NCBI GenBank assembly: GCA_015491615.1
Contig: WFVN01000100.1
Location: forward strand, 1 to 17,355
DNA length: 17,355 nucleotides
Direction of reading: 5' to 3'
Source of the DNA: Gammaproteobacteria bacterium
Lineage (GTDB): Bacteria > Pseudomonadota > Gammaproteobacteria > S012-40
Shown here piece after piece: positions 6,096 to 14,593 of this stretch. The position numbers and the translations under genes are program-made. Numbering within the stretch: position 1 is the first letter of the stretch; each line of letters starts with the position of its first letter. The notes below the pieces were generated by a model. The model was given only the letters and a program-made list of their open reading frames with translations. It was not told the DNA's origin and searched no databases.

Positions 6096-6641
6096 TCATT
6101 CCACCGGGATGGTGCGGCGTTTGGATTTCTCCACCTTGGGCATGTGGATCTCCAGGATGCCGTCCTCGAACTTGGACTTGGCCTTGTCCACGTCCACCGC
6201 CGCCGGCAGGGGGATGGTGCGGACGATCTCGCCGTAGCTGATCTCCTGGCGCAGGTAGTCGCCCTTCTCCTCCTTCTGCTCCTTGCGGGTGGTGGCGCGG
6301 ATGGTGAGGCTGTCCTCGGAGAGGGTCACTTCCACGTCTTCCTTCTTCACCCCGGGCAGCTCGGCGTGCAGCACCAGCTCGTCGTCCCGGTCGATGAGGT
6401 CCACCTTGGGGGTCTTGCCCTCGAAGGGGCTGGGGATGCGGCTCAACATGGACCAATCGCGGCTCCAGGGACTCAGCCAGCCGCGGCTGGTGAGGGCGTC
6501 GAACAGACGTTCGATCTCCTCCAGGGGGTGCAGGTAGGCGGGCCGGCTCTCCGCCGGGGCGACGGCCTTGCCGGTCTCCTGCTTGGCCTCTTGCGCTTCG
6601 GTGGTCTGCTGTTGCGGGCGTTCCTTCACGTCTTCAGTCAT
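6096..6641 (-). CDS. Hsp20 / alpha-crystallin small heat-shock protein
   Basis: This is an ATP-independent chaperone that holds unfolding proteins for later refolding. The 181 residues comprise a polar N-terminal arm rich in Gln/Glu/Lys (1-35), a short helical segment (HPLEEIERLFDAL, 38-50), the alpha-crystallin domain (about 77-169: KVDLIDRDDELVLHAELPG through the FEDGILEIHMPK motif at 158-169) and a C-terminal extension with an I-x-V motif (Ile178-Pro-Val180), used by the family for oligomer assembly. The ATG has a strong GGAGG eight bases upstream. It follows ispG by 72 bases but has its own likely heat-shock promoter there, so it is probably both read-through from the suf operon and separately induced. 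The acidic, glutamine-rich N-terminus is the only variable feature. Confidence 0.94.
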   Translation of the reverse strand: MTEDVKERPQQQTTEAQEAKQETGKAVAPAESRPAYLHPLEEIERLFDALTSRGWLSPWSRDWSMLSRIPSPFEGKTPKVDLIDRDDELVLHAELPGVKKEDVEVTLSEDSLTIRATTRKEQKEEKGDYLRQEISYGEIVRTIPLPAAVDVDKAKSKFEDGILEIHMPKVEKSKRRTIPVE

Positions 6642-6689
6642 GGTCGTCTCCTCCGCTGACGTTCGTGGTGTTTCAATTGATAGCAGAGG

Positions 6690-6718
6690 ATCTGGGGCCC
6701 GCCAGCGGGTTTTTCAAG
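6690..6718 (-). promoter_or_regulatory. sigma-32 (RpoH) promoter of hsp20
   Basis: On the minus strand CTTGAA (6718-6713), continuing as CTTGAAAAA, is followed after 15 bases by CCCCAGAT (6697-6690), close to the E. coli sigma-32 pattern CTTGAA, 13-15 bases, CCCCATNT. The gene downstream is a small heat-shock protein, which supports the call. The -35 overlaps the last codons of ispG, including its TGA. The spacer contains an inverted repeat CCCGC-TG-GCGGG. Confidence 0.65.
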
Positions 6719-7940
6719 ACGTGCCGAAACGGCGCGCGACGTAGTCCTCGACGATGGCCTGGAATTCCTTGGCGATGCCCTCGCCCTTGAGGGTGACGGT
6801 CTTCTCGCCGTCCACGTACACCGGCGCCACCGGGCGCTCGCCGGTGCCCGGCAGGCTGATGCCGATGTCGGCGTGTTTGCTCTCGCCGGGGCCGTTCACC
6901 ACGCAGCCCATGACCGCCACGGTGAGTTTCTCCACCCCGGGGTAGCGCTCCCGCCAGACGGGCATCTGCGCGCGCAGGTAGTCCTGGATGTCACGCGCCA
7001 GTTCCTGGAAGAAGGTGGAGGTGGTGCGGCCGCAGCCGGGGCAGGCGACCACCTGGGGGGTGAAGTTGCGCAGGCCCATGGCCTGGAGGAGCTCCTGGGC
7101 GACGCGCACTTCTTCGGTGCGCGGGGCGCCCGGCTCGGGGGTGAGGGAGATGCGGATGGTGTCGCCGATGCCTTCCTGCAGGAGGACGGCGAGGGCGGCG
7201 CTGGAGGCGGTGATGCCCTTGATGCCCATGCCCGCCTCGGTGAGGCCCAGGTGCAAGGGGTAGTCGCAGCGCCGGGCCAGTTCCCGGTAGACGGCGATGA
7301 GGGGTTGCACGCCGCTCACCTTGCAGGAGATGACGATGCGGTCGTGGGGCAGACCCAGGGCCTCGGCCGCCGCGGCGCTCTCCAGGGCGGAGCGGATGAG
7401 GGCCTCGCGCATGACCGCTTCGGTGGGCAGGGGCTCGGGGCGGGCGGCGTTCTCGTCCATGAGGCGGGCCAGGAGGGCCTGGTCGAGGCTGCCCCAGTTG
7501 ACGCCGATGCGCACCGGCTTGTCGTGACGCACGGCGGCCTCGATGAGGGCGGCGAACTGTTCGTCGCGCTTGGAGCCGCGGCCCACGTTGCCCGGGTTGA
7601 TGCGCAGCTTGGCCAGGGCGGCCACCGACTCGGGGTATTTGTTCACCAGGCGGTGGCCGTTGAAGTGGAAGTCGCCCACCAGGGGCACGGACAGGCCCTG
7701 GGCCTCCAGGCGCGCGCGGATCTCGGGCAGGGCGGCCATGGCCGCCTCGGTGTTGACGGTGACGCGCACCAACTCGGAGCCGGCGCGGTACAGCTCGGCC
7801 ACCTGGGCGACGGTGGCGTCCACGTCGGCGGTGTCGGTGTTGGTCATGGACTGCACCACCACCGGGGCGCCGCCGCCGAGGGTGACGCCTTGCACGTCCA
7901 CCGCCACCGAGGGGCGGCGCGGGAGGGTCGTTTCCGTCAT
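6714..7940 (-). CDS. ispG: IspG, 4-hydroxy-3-methylbut-2-enyl diphosphate synthase
   Basis: IspG (GcpE) converts 2-C-methylerythritol 2,4-cyclodiphosphate to HMBPP, the penultimate step of the MEP isoprenoid pathway, using a 4Fe-4S cluster. The TIM-barrel part is clear (VQSMTNTDTADV at 29-40, LRINPGNVG at 112-120, RIGVNWGSL at 144-152, LHLGLTEAG at 229-237). The cluster ligands are Cys300 and Cys303 (ACPGCGRTT) and Cys346 in GCVVNGPGE, with Glu353 completing the site. At 408 residues it is longer than E. coli IspG (372) and resembles the longer type seen in many alpha- and betaproteobacteria. It starts at ATG 7940 with only a weak ribosome site, 43 bases after the SufT-like gene and on the same strand, so it is probably the distal part of the suf operon. 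All key residues are present. Confidence 0.96.
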   Translation of the reverse strand: MTETTLPRRPSVAVDVQGVTLGGGAPVVVQSMTNTDTADVDATVAQVAELYRAGSELVRVTVNTEAAMAALPEIRARLEAQGLSVPLVGDFHFNGHRLVNKYPESVAALAKLRINPGNVGRGSKRDEQFAALIEAAVRHDKPVRIGVNWGSLDQALLARLMDENAARPEPLPTEAVMREALIRSALESAAAAEALGLPHDRIVISCKVSGVQPLIAVYRELARRCDYPLHLGLTEAGMGIKGITASSAALAVLLQEGIGDTIRISLTPEPGAPRTEEVRVAQELLQAMGLRNFTPQVVACPGCGRTTSTFFQELARDIQDYLRAQMPVWRERYPGVEKLTVAVMGCVVNGPGESKHADIGISLPGTGERPVAPVYVDGEKTVTLKGEGIAKEFQAIVEDYVARRFGTS

Positions 7941-7983
7941 GGGGATCTACCGTGGCCGCTGGAGTTCGGGCGCCATGATAGCG

Positions 7984-8328
7984 TCAGAGCATGCCCAGTT
8001 GCAGCTTCGCCGCCTCGCTCATGCGGTCCTTGGTCCAGGGCGGGTCCCAGACCACTTCCACGTGCGCGTCGGTGACGCCGGGCACCTGGCGGATGGCCGC
8101 CTCCACCTGGCCGGGGAAGGTCTGCGCCACCGGGCAGCCGGGGGCGGTGAGGGTCATCTTCACGTCCACGCGACCGTTCTCGTCCACGTCCACGCCGTAG
8201 ATGAGCCCCAGGTCGTAGATGTTGACCGGGATCTCCGGGTCGTAGATCTGCTTGAGAGCCTCGATCACCGCCGCCTTGATGGCGTCGGGCTCGTGCGCAG
8301 GGGTGTTCTCGGGGGCTTCGCTGCTCAT
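7984..8328 (-). CDS. sufT: SufT-like MIP18 (DUF59) iron-sulfur maturation protein
   Basis: This small protein of the MIP18/DUF59 family assists maturation of Fe-S proteins; SufT relatives are commonly encoded with suf genes. The 114 residues carry the family motif DPEIPVNIYDLGLIY (30-44) and the loop TLTAPGCPV (59-67), with conserved Cys65. The rest, including VEVVWDPPWTKDRMSEAAK near the C-terminus, matches the family. The N-terminal 15 residues are polar and poorly conserved. It starts eight bases after the sufU stop and is clearly within the operon. The name sufT rests on family and position; the longer SufT proteins of some bacteria have an extra N-terminal domain that is absent here. Confidence 0.88.
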   Translation of the reverse strand: MSSEAPENTPAHEPDAIKAAVIEALKQIYDPEIPVNIYDLGLIYGVDVDENGRVDVKMTLTAPGCPVAQTFPGQVEAAIRQVPGVTDAHVEVVWDPPWTKDRMSEAAKLQLGML

Positions 8329-8336
8329 GGGTCGGC

Positions 8337-8783
8337 TCACTCGGTGCTCGCCTCTTCCTTGCCCTCCAGGGCGTTGTGGAGGGTGTGCCAGGCGAGGGTG
8401 GCGCATTTCACCCGGCTGGGGTAGTCCTTCACACCGGCGAGGATCTTGATCTTGCCCAGGTCGATGGGGCGCTTGGCCTCGTGGGTGTCCATCACCAGGT
8501 CGTGGAAGTTCTCGAACATGAGTTCGGCCTCCTCCACCGTCTTGCCCTTCACCGCCTCGGTCATGAGGGAAGCGGAGGCCATGGAGATGGCGCAGCCTTC
8601 CCCTTCGAAGCGGGCGTCCTCGACGATGCCCTGGTCGTCGACCTTGAGGTAGAGGGTCATGCGGTCGCCGCACAGGGGGTTGTGGCCGCGGGCGCGGTAG
8701 TTGGCGTCGGGCAGGGGGCCGAAGTTGCGCGGCCGGCGGCCGTGTTCGACGATGACTTCCTGGTACAGGGCTCTCGGGTCCAT
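8337..8783 (-). CDS. sufU: SufU, zinc-dependent sulfur-transfer protein
   Basis: SufU accepts sulfur from SufS and passes it to the SufBCD scaffold. The 148-residue protein is of SufU rather than IscU type: the zinc ligands are in NPLCGDR (Cys38, Asp40), GEGCAISMAS (Cys64) and RVKCATLAW (Cys127), and it has the extra stretch between the second and third cysteines (about 90-120, IDLGKIKILAGVKDYPSR) that IscU lacks. The ATG overlaps the sufS stop by one base (TGATG), so translation is likely coupled. SufU is best known from Firmicutes and Actinobacteria, where it replaces SufE. No sufE or sufA occurs in this operon, so SufU is presumably the sole SufS partner here. An overlong open frame extends upstream inside sufS and is a shadow. 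Confidence 0.94.
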   Translation of the reverse strand: MDPRALYQEVIVEHGRRPRNFGPLPDANYRARGHNPLCGDRMTLYLKVDDQGIVEDARFEGEGCAISMASASLMTEAVKGKTVEEAELMFENFHDLVMDTHEAKRPIDLGKIKILAGVKDYPSRVKCATLAWHTLHNALEGKEEASTE

Positions 8784-10000
8784 CAGGCGAAGATCTCCCG
8801 GACTTTGTACAGGGCGGCCACCAGGGCGTCGGCCTCCTCGCGGGTGTTGTAGAAGGCGAAGGAGGCGCGGGTGGTGGCGGGCAGGCCCAGGCGTTCCATG
8901 AGGGGCATGGCGCAGTGGTGGCCGGCGCGCACCGCCACCCCCTCGCCGTCGAGGATGGTGCCGATGTCGTGGGGGTGGGCGCAGTCCATGACGAAGGACA
9001 GCACCGCCCCCTTGTGGGGGGCGCGGCCGACGAGGGTGAGGCCGGGCACGCTCTCCAGGGCCTCGGTGGCGTATTCCAGCAGCCCATGTTCGTATTCGGC
9101 GATGGCCTGCAAGCCGATGGCGGTGACGTAGTCGATGGCCGCGCCGAGACCGATGGCGCCGACGATGTGGGGGGTGCCGGCCTCGAATTTGTAGGGCAGG
9201 TCGGCCCAGGTGGAGCGCTGGAAGCTGACCTCGCGGATCATCTCGCCGCCGCCCTGGTAGGGGGGCATGGCCTCCAACAGCGCCTCCCGCGCCCACAGCA
9301 CGCCGATGCCGGTGGGGCCGAAGAGCTTGTGGCCGGAGAAGGCGTAGAAGTCGCAACCCAGTTCTTGCACGTTGACCGGCAGGTGGGACACCGATTGGGC
9401 GCCGTCCACCAGGCACAGGGCGCCGTGGGCGTGGGCCATGTCCACGATCTCCTGCACCGGGTTGACGGTGCCGAGGACGTTGGACATGTGGGCGACGGCC
9501 ACCAGGCGGGTGCGCTCGTTCAGGAGGGCGGCGAAGGCCTCCATGTCCAGCCGGCCGTCGTCGAGGATGGGGGCCACCCGGAGGGTGAAACCGATTTCCT
9601 CGGCCATGAGCTGCCAGGGAACAATGTTGGCGTGGTGCTCCATCTCGGTGATGAGCACCTCGTCGCCGGCGCGCAGGGCGTGGCGCCCCCAACTGTGGGC
9701 GACCAGGTTGATGGCCTCGGTGGTACCGCGCACGAAGACGATCTCGCGCGTGGAGGCGGCGCCGAGGAAGGCGCGCACTTTCTCCCGCGCCCCTTCGTAG
9801 GCGTCGGTGGCGCGCTCGGCCAGTTGGTGCACGCCGCGGTGGACGTTGGCGTAGTCGTGGGCGTAGTGGTGGGCGACGGCGTCGATGACGGCGCGCGGCT
9901 TCTGCGCCGAGGCGGCGTTGTCCAGGAACACCAGGGGCTTGCCGTGCACCGTCTGGGCGAGGCCGGGGAAGTCGGCGCGGATGCGGTTCACGTCGATCAT
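8783..10000 (-). CDS. sufS: SufS cysteine desulfurase
   Basis: This PLP enzyme takes sulfur from L-cysteine, leaving alanine, and holds it as a persulfide for Fe-S cluster assembly. At 405 residues it is the size of E. coli SufS (406). The PLP lysine is Lys225 in YAFSGHKLFGPTG (219-231). The catalytic cysteine is Cys363 in VRAGHHCAMPLM (357-368), typical of group II (SufS) desulfurases rather than IscS. EMEHHANIVPW (119-129) and VDGAQSVSHLPV (198-209) are further cofactor-site motifs. The ATG overlaps the sufD stop (ATGA) and the stop overlaps sufU (TGATG), so it is locked into the operon. Confidence 0.97.
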   Translation of the reverse strand: MIDVNRIRADFPGLAQTVHGKPLVFLDNAASAQKPRAVIDAVAHHYAHDYANVHRGVHQLAERATDAYEGAREKVRAFLGAASTREIVFVRGTTEAINLVAHSWGRHALRAGDEVLITEMEHHANIVPWQLMAEEIGFTLRVAPILDDGRLDMEAFAALLNERTRLVAVAHMSNVLGTVNPVQEIVDMAHAHGALCLVDGAQSVSHLPVNVQELGCDFYAFSGHKLFGPTGIGVLWAREALLEAMPPYQGGGEMIREVSFQRSTWADLPYKFEAGTPHIVGAIGLGAAIDYVTAIGLQAIAEYEHGLLEYATEALESVPGLTLVGRAPHKGAVLSFVMDCAHPHDIGTILDGEGVAVRAGHHCAMPLMERLGLPATTRASFAFYNTREEADALVAALYKVREIFA

Positions 10001-11285
10001 GGGTTGTCTCCAGGGGCCAGCCGTTCACGCGCCCAGCGGGCCGCCGCCGGCAAGGGGAAGGCGTCGAGCACGTCCTCGACGAAGGCGCGGGTGAGGATGG
10101 CGCGCGCCTCCGGCTCGCCGATGCCGCGCGCGCGCAGGTAGAACAGGGCGTCCCGGTCCAGCTCGCCGACGGCGGCCCCGTGGGCGCATTTCACGTCGTC
10201 GGCGTAGATCTCCAGCTGCGGGCGGGCGTCGGCCTCGGCCGCGCGCGAGAGGAGCAGGTTGGCGTTGCGCTGTTCGGCCTCGATCTTCTGCGCCCCGGGG
10301 TGCACCACCACGCGCCCGGTGTAGGCGCCGCGGGCGCCGGCGTCCAGCACGCCCTTGAACAGTTGCACGCTCTGGGTGCGGGGGGCACGGTGGTCGGTGC
10401 GGGTGCTGTGGTCGGCCTGGTGCCGGCCGCTGCCGCCATAGACGCCGTAGAGGCCGGCGCGCGCCTCGGGGGCCTCCAGGGAGACGGTGGTGTAGGGGCG
10501 AGCCAGGCGCGCGCCGGCGGTGGCGGCGTAGCTGCCGTAGCGCCCTGCCTCGGCCACCCGCACCCAGGCCTCGTGGGTGTGGACGCCACCCTCCCCCGCC
10601 TCGTACAGGCGCAGATGGTCCAGCTCGGCGCGCGCGCCCAGGTCGATCTCGGTGACGGCGTTGTGCCAGTGGGTGCCCAGGCCCTGGTAGTGCTCCACCA
10701 GGGTGAGGCGGGCGCCCTCCCCCAGGATCACCAGGTGACGCCACTGGGGCGCGAGGCCCTCGTCGCTCACCAGGTGGACGAGGGACAGGGGGGCCTCCAT
10801 GGCCGTGCCGGCGGCCACTTCGATCACCGCCCCCTGTTCGGCCAGGGCCAGGTCGAGGGCGCGCAGGCCGGCATCGGCGCCGTCCAGGTCGGCGATGAGG
10901 CCGTAGACGCGGGCGAGGGTCTCTCCGTCTTCCGCCAGGGCCTCCATGAGGGGCCGCACGCGCACCCCCTCGGGGAGCTCGTCCAGGCGCGACAGGCCGG
11001 GGTGGAAGACCCCGTCCAGGAACACCGCGCGCGGCCCGTCGATGCCGTCGATACCCACTTGGGCGTTCACCGCCGGCGGCATCTCGCCGCTGGGCAGGCG
11101 CAGCTCGGCCTGGGTGAGGGGGTGGGTGTCGGCGTACTTCCATTCGTCCAGACGCGGGCCGGGGAGGCCGACGCGCCGGAAGGTCTCCCAGGCGCGCCCG
11201 CGCAGGGCGTCCAGCCAGGGGAAGCCGGTCTGGCGCGGGGCGCGTGCCAGGGCCAGGGTGGGTGCCTGCAGCGGACGCGGGGTAC

Positions 11286-11289
<4 letters not shown>
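9997..11289 (-). CDS. sufD: SufD, Fe-S cluster scaffold subunit
   Basis: SufD is the SufB paralogue of the SufBC2D scaffold and is involved in iron acquisition for the nascent cluster. Of 430 residues, the N-terminal part (1-150) is poorly conserved, including GLPGPRLDEWKYAD (41-54), a SufD hallmark. The central beta-helix follows (about 155-355). The C-terminal block has YADDVKCAHGAAVGELDRDALFYLRARGI; Cys368 and His370 in it match E. coli SufD Cys358 and His360, the residues facing SufB. The ATG overlaps the sufC stop by ATGA and the stop overlaps the sufS start likewise. Residues with reported roles appear intact. Confidence 0.95.
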
Positions 11290-12082
<793 letters not shown>

Positions 12083-12086
<4 letters not shown>

Positions 12087-13531
12087 CCGACTGCTCCTTC
12101 CAGACTGACTCCGAGCAGCTTCTGGGCCTCGACGGCGAATTCCATGGGCAGCTCGTTGATGACTTCTTTACAGAATCCGTTGACGATCAGGGACACCGCC
12201 TCTTCCGGGTCCAAGCCGCGGGTGCGGCAGTAGAAGAGCTGGTCCTCGCTGATCTTGGAGGTGGTGGCCTCGTGCTCCACTTGGGCACTGGGGTTGCGCA
12301 CCTCGATGTAGGGGAAGGTGTGGGCGCTGCAGGTGTCGCCCATGAGGAGGGAGTCGCACTGGGTGAAGTTGCGCGCCCCCTCGGCCCCGTCCATGACCTT
12401 CACCAGGCCGCGGTAGGCGTTGGAGCCGTGGCCGGCGGAGATCCCCTTGGAGATGATGGTGGACGAGGTGTGCTTGCCGATGTGGATCATCTTGGTGCCG
12501 GTGTCCGCCTGCTGGCGCAGGTTGGAGATGGCCACCGAGTAGAACTCGCCCACCGAGTGGTCGCCGCGCAGGATACAGGAGGGGTACTTCCAGGTGATGA
12601 CCGAGCCGGTTTCCACCTGCGTCCAGGAGATCTTGGAGTGCTCCCCCTGGCACAGGCCGCGCTTGGTGACGAAGTTGTAGATGCCACCGCGCCCTTCCGC
12701 GTCCCCGGGATACCAGTTCTGCACGGTGGAATACTTGATGTGGGCGCCGCGCTCGGCGATGAGCTCCACCACCGCCGCGTGCAGCTGGTTCTCGTCGCGC
12801 ATGGGGGCGGTGCAGCCCTCCAGATAGGAGACGTAGCTGTCCTCGTCGGCGATGATGAGGGTGCGCTCGAACTGGCCGGTGGAGGCGGCGTTGATGCGGA
12901 AATAGGTGGACAGTTCCATGGGGCAGCGCACCCCTTTGGGGATGTACACGAAGGAGCCCTCGGAGAAGACCGCCGAGTTGAGGGCGGCGAAGAAGTTGTC
13001 GGTGGGGGGCACCACCTTGCCCAGGTACTTGCGCACCAACTCCGGGTGTTCGCGCACCGCCTCGGAGAGGGGGCAGAAGATGATGCCGTGCTCGGCCAGT
13101 TTTTCCTTGAAGGTGGTGGCCACGGAGACCGAGTCGAACACCGCGTCCACTGCTACCCCGGCGAGGGCGGCGCGCTCGTGCAGGGGGATGCCCAGCTTCT
13201 CGAAGGTCTCCAGCAGCTCCGGGTCCACCTCGTCCAGGCTCTGGGGACGGTCTTCCGGGCGCTTTGGGGCGGCCCAGTAGCTGATGGCCTGGTAGTCGAT
13301 GGGGGGGTAGTGGACGTGGGCCCAGTGGGGCTCAGTCATCTTCTGCCACTCGCGGAAGGCGGCCAGGCGCCATTCCAGGAGCCAGTCGGGCTCCCCCTTC
13401 TTGGCGGAGATGAAGCGGATCACGTCCTCGTCCAGGCCCGGCGGGAGGGACTCCTCCTCGATGTCGGTGACGAAACCGGCCTTGTACTCCGACTTGACCA
13501 GGCGGTCCAAAGGGTCTTCGGCGCTGCTCAT
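12083..13531 (-). CDS. sufB: SufB, Fe-S cluster scaffold subunit
   Basis: SufB is the subunit on which the new Fe-S cluster is built. At 482 residues it is 13 shorter than the E. coli protein. Conserved blocks include YIPKGVRCPMELSTYFRIN (196-214), the Cys240 region EGCTAPMRDENQLHAAVVE (a sulfur-accepting site corresponding to E. coli Cys254), Cys392 in FTQCDSLLMGDTCSAHTFPY (equivalent to E. coli Cys405), and the C-terminal EATTSKISEDQLFYCRTRGL. It is the first gene of the operon. ATG at 13531 has AGAGG upstream, and the promoter with an inverted-repeat operator lies 23-60 bases before the start. No Rrf2-type regulator gene precedes it, unlike many suf operons, so a regulator encoded elsewhere (IscR-like) is inferred. 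Confidence 0.97.
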
Positions 13532-13553
13532 GGCCTACCTCTGTTAAGCGTTC

Positions 13554-13580
13554 AATTACCGAGTATTTTACTCGGCAATT
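13554..13580. promoter_or_regulatory. IscR/Rrf2-type operator upstream of sufB
   Basis: A 27-bp inverted repeat has arms AATTACCGAGTA (13554-13565) and TACTCGGCAATT (13569-13580), complementary at 11 of 12 positions, with a three-base T spacer. Size, AT-rich ends and central spacing resemble the type 1 sites of IscR and related Rrf2 iron-sulfur regulators. It covers the -10 box of the sufB promoter, as expected for a repressor. Confidence 0.6.
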
Positions 13581-13592
13581 GGCAAATGTCGA
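13565..13592 (-). promoter_or_regulatory. sigma-70 promoter of the suf operon
   Basis: On the minus strand TCGACA (13592-13587), five of six matches to TTGACA, stands 16 bases from TAAAAT (13570-13565), five of six matches to TATAAT. The predicted start near 13558 leaves a leader of about 27 bases before the sufB ATG. The -10 lies inside the inverted-repeat operator. Confidence 0.6.
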
Positions 13593-13825
13593 TGCCTCGG
13601 GGCGAATGCATTTATCGGAATGCGTACGGGGTCGCGGTAAATATCCGGATTTTCTAATGATAACCAATCCGCCCGCCTTTGGCAGGCTGCACCCGTCCGA
13701 AACGACTTCGGAACCCGGGCACGATCGGGGTCAGGGATCAATCGGAGAATGGACGTGATCCTTGAGGCGCCGGGCCTCTCGTCGGGCATGGCGATCCGCC
13801 CTTCTTCATGACCTCATCTCGAGAG
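13593..13825. other. non-coding stretch between rlmB and the suf promoter
   Basis: I find no convincing gene. Two hairpins lie here: GCCCGCC/GGCAGGC around TTT (13671-13687, one wobble pair) and TCCGAA/TTCGGA around five bases (13696-13712). Neither has a T tract, so an rlmB terminator is not clear. A locally AT-rich patch (about 13636-13666, minus strand GGTTATCATTAGAAAATCC) may be a further regulatory region for suf, but it matches no site I can name. A 73-codon open frame across the region runs into the suf operator and is not supported. Confidence 0.45.
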
Positions 13826-14593
13826 TTACGGGGTCTTGGAGGACGTGAGCCGCTGGCGCGCCGCCTCGAACAGGGCGATGCCGGCGGTGACGGAGACGTT
13901 GAGGCTCTCCACCGTGCCGGCCATGGGGAGGCGGGCCAGGTGGTCGCAGCGTTCGCGGGTGAGGTGCCGCAGCCCCTTGCCCTCGGCACCCAGGACCAGG
14001 GCAGTGGGCGCGGTGAGATCCATGTCGTAGAGGAGGACGTCCGCCTCGGCGGCCAGACCCACCGTCCACACCCCGCGCCGGGCGAGGCCCTTGAGGGTGC
14101 GGGCGAGGTTGACCACCCGGTACAGGGGCACGGTCTCGGCGGCGCCGGAGGCGGCCTTGCGTGCGGCGGGGGTGAGGGGGCAGGCACGGTCCCGGGGGAC
14201 GATGACGCCGTGGGCACCGGCGGCGTCGGCGCTGCGCAGGCAGGCCCCCAGGTTGTGGGGGTCCTGCACCTGGTCCAGGGCCAGGAACAGGGCCGGTCCA
14301 TCTTCCAAGGTTTCCACGGCCTGGAAGAGTTCCGCCTCGCCCAGGCTGGGTGCCGGGCGTAGATGGGCGACGAGGCCCTGGTGGCGTCCACCCCCGGTAT
14401 GTTTCTCGAGGGTGCGGCGCTGCACGGATTCGATGGCCACGCCGGCGGCCCGGGCCCGCTCCACGACGGGCCGCAGGCGGGGGGCGTCCTCGCGACCCGC
14501 CTCCACCCACAGCAGGCGCACTCGCTCCGGGTGCCGTTCCAGCAACCCGCGGACGCTGTGCAGGCCGTAGGCGAGCAGGTCCCGGCGGCTCAC
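13826..14593 (-). CDS. rlmB: RlmB, 23S rRNA Gm2251 2'-O-methyltransferase (SPOUT)
   Basis: RlmB methylates the ribose of G2251 in the peptidyl-transferase loop of 23S rRNA. The 255 residues comprise the N-terminal substrate-binding domain (GLHSVRGLLERHPERVRLLWVE at 10-31, split as GLHSVRGLLER and HPERVRLLWVE; GGGRHQGLVA at 67-76) and the TrmH-type knot with its three motifs: DQVQDPHNLGACLRSADAAG (107-126, with Asn114 and Arg120), LVLGAEGKGLR (199-209) and LPMAGTVESLNVSVTAGIAL (222-241). The start is GTG at 14593-14591, overlapping the rnr TGA as GTGA. This is supported by the natural N-terminus and by the lack of another methionine before residue 191. It forms an operon with rnr, the usual gammaproteobacterial pair. 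Confidence 0.95.
   Translation of the reverse strand: MSRRDLLAYGLHSVRGLLERHPERVRLLWVEAGREDAPRLRPVVERARAAGVAIESVQRRTLEKHTGGGRHQGLVAHLRPAPSLGEAELFQAVETLEDGPALFLALDQVQDPHNLGACLRSADAAGAHGVIVPRDRACPLTPAARKAASGAAETVPLYRVVNLARTLKGLARRGVWTVGLAAEADVLLYDMDLTAPTALVLGAEGKGLRHLTRERCDHLARLPMAGTVESLNVSVTAGIALFEAARQRLTSSKTP

Noticed and set aside
5662..6456. 264-codon version of the pentapeptide protein
   Set aside because: The extra N-terminal part lies antiparallel to nothing but overlaps hsp20 in another frame and crosses two hairpins; the natural start is MIEIYD at 6000.
6698..6714. plus-strand intrinsic terminator in the hsp20 promoter
   Set aside because: The stem is only 5 bp with a 2-base loop and no plus-strand gene ends there; kept as an oddity within the promoter finding rather than as a feature.
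8337..10028. 563-codon minus-strand frame spanning sufS and sufU
   Set aside because: Only its last 148 codons (from the ATG at 8783) match a family (SufU). The rest is an out-of-frame reading of sufS.
13568..13789. 73-codon minus-strand frame before sufB
   Set aside because: It runs into the suf operator, has no recognisable domain, and has only a poor ribosome site.
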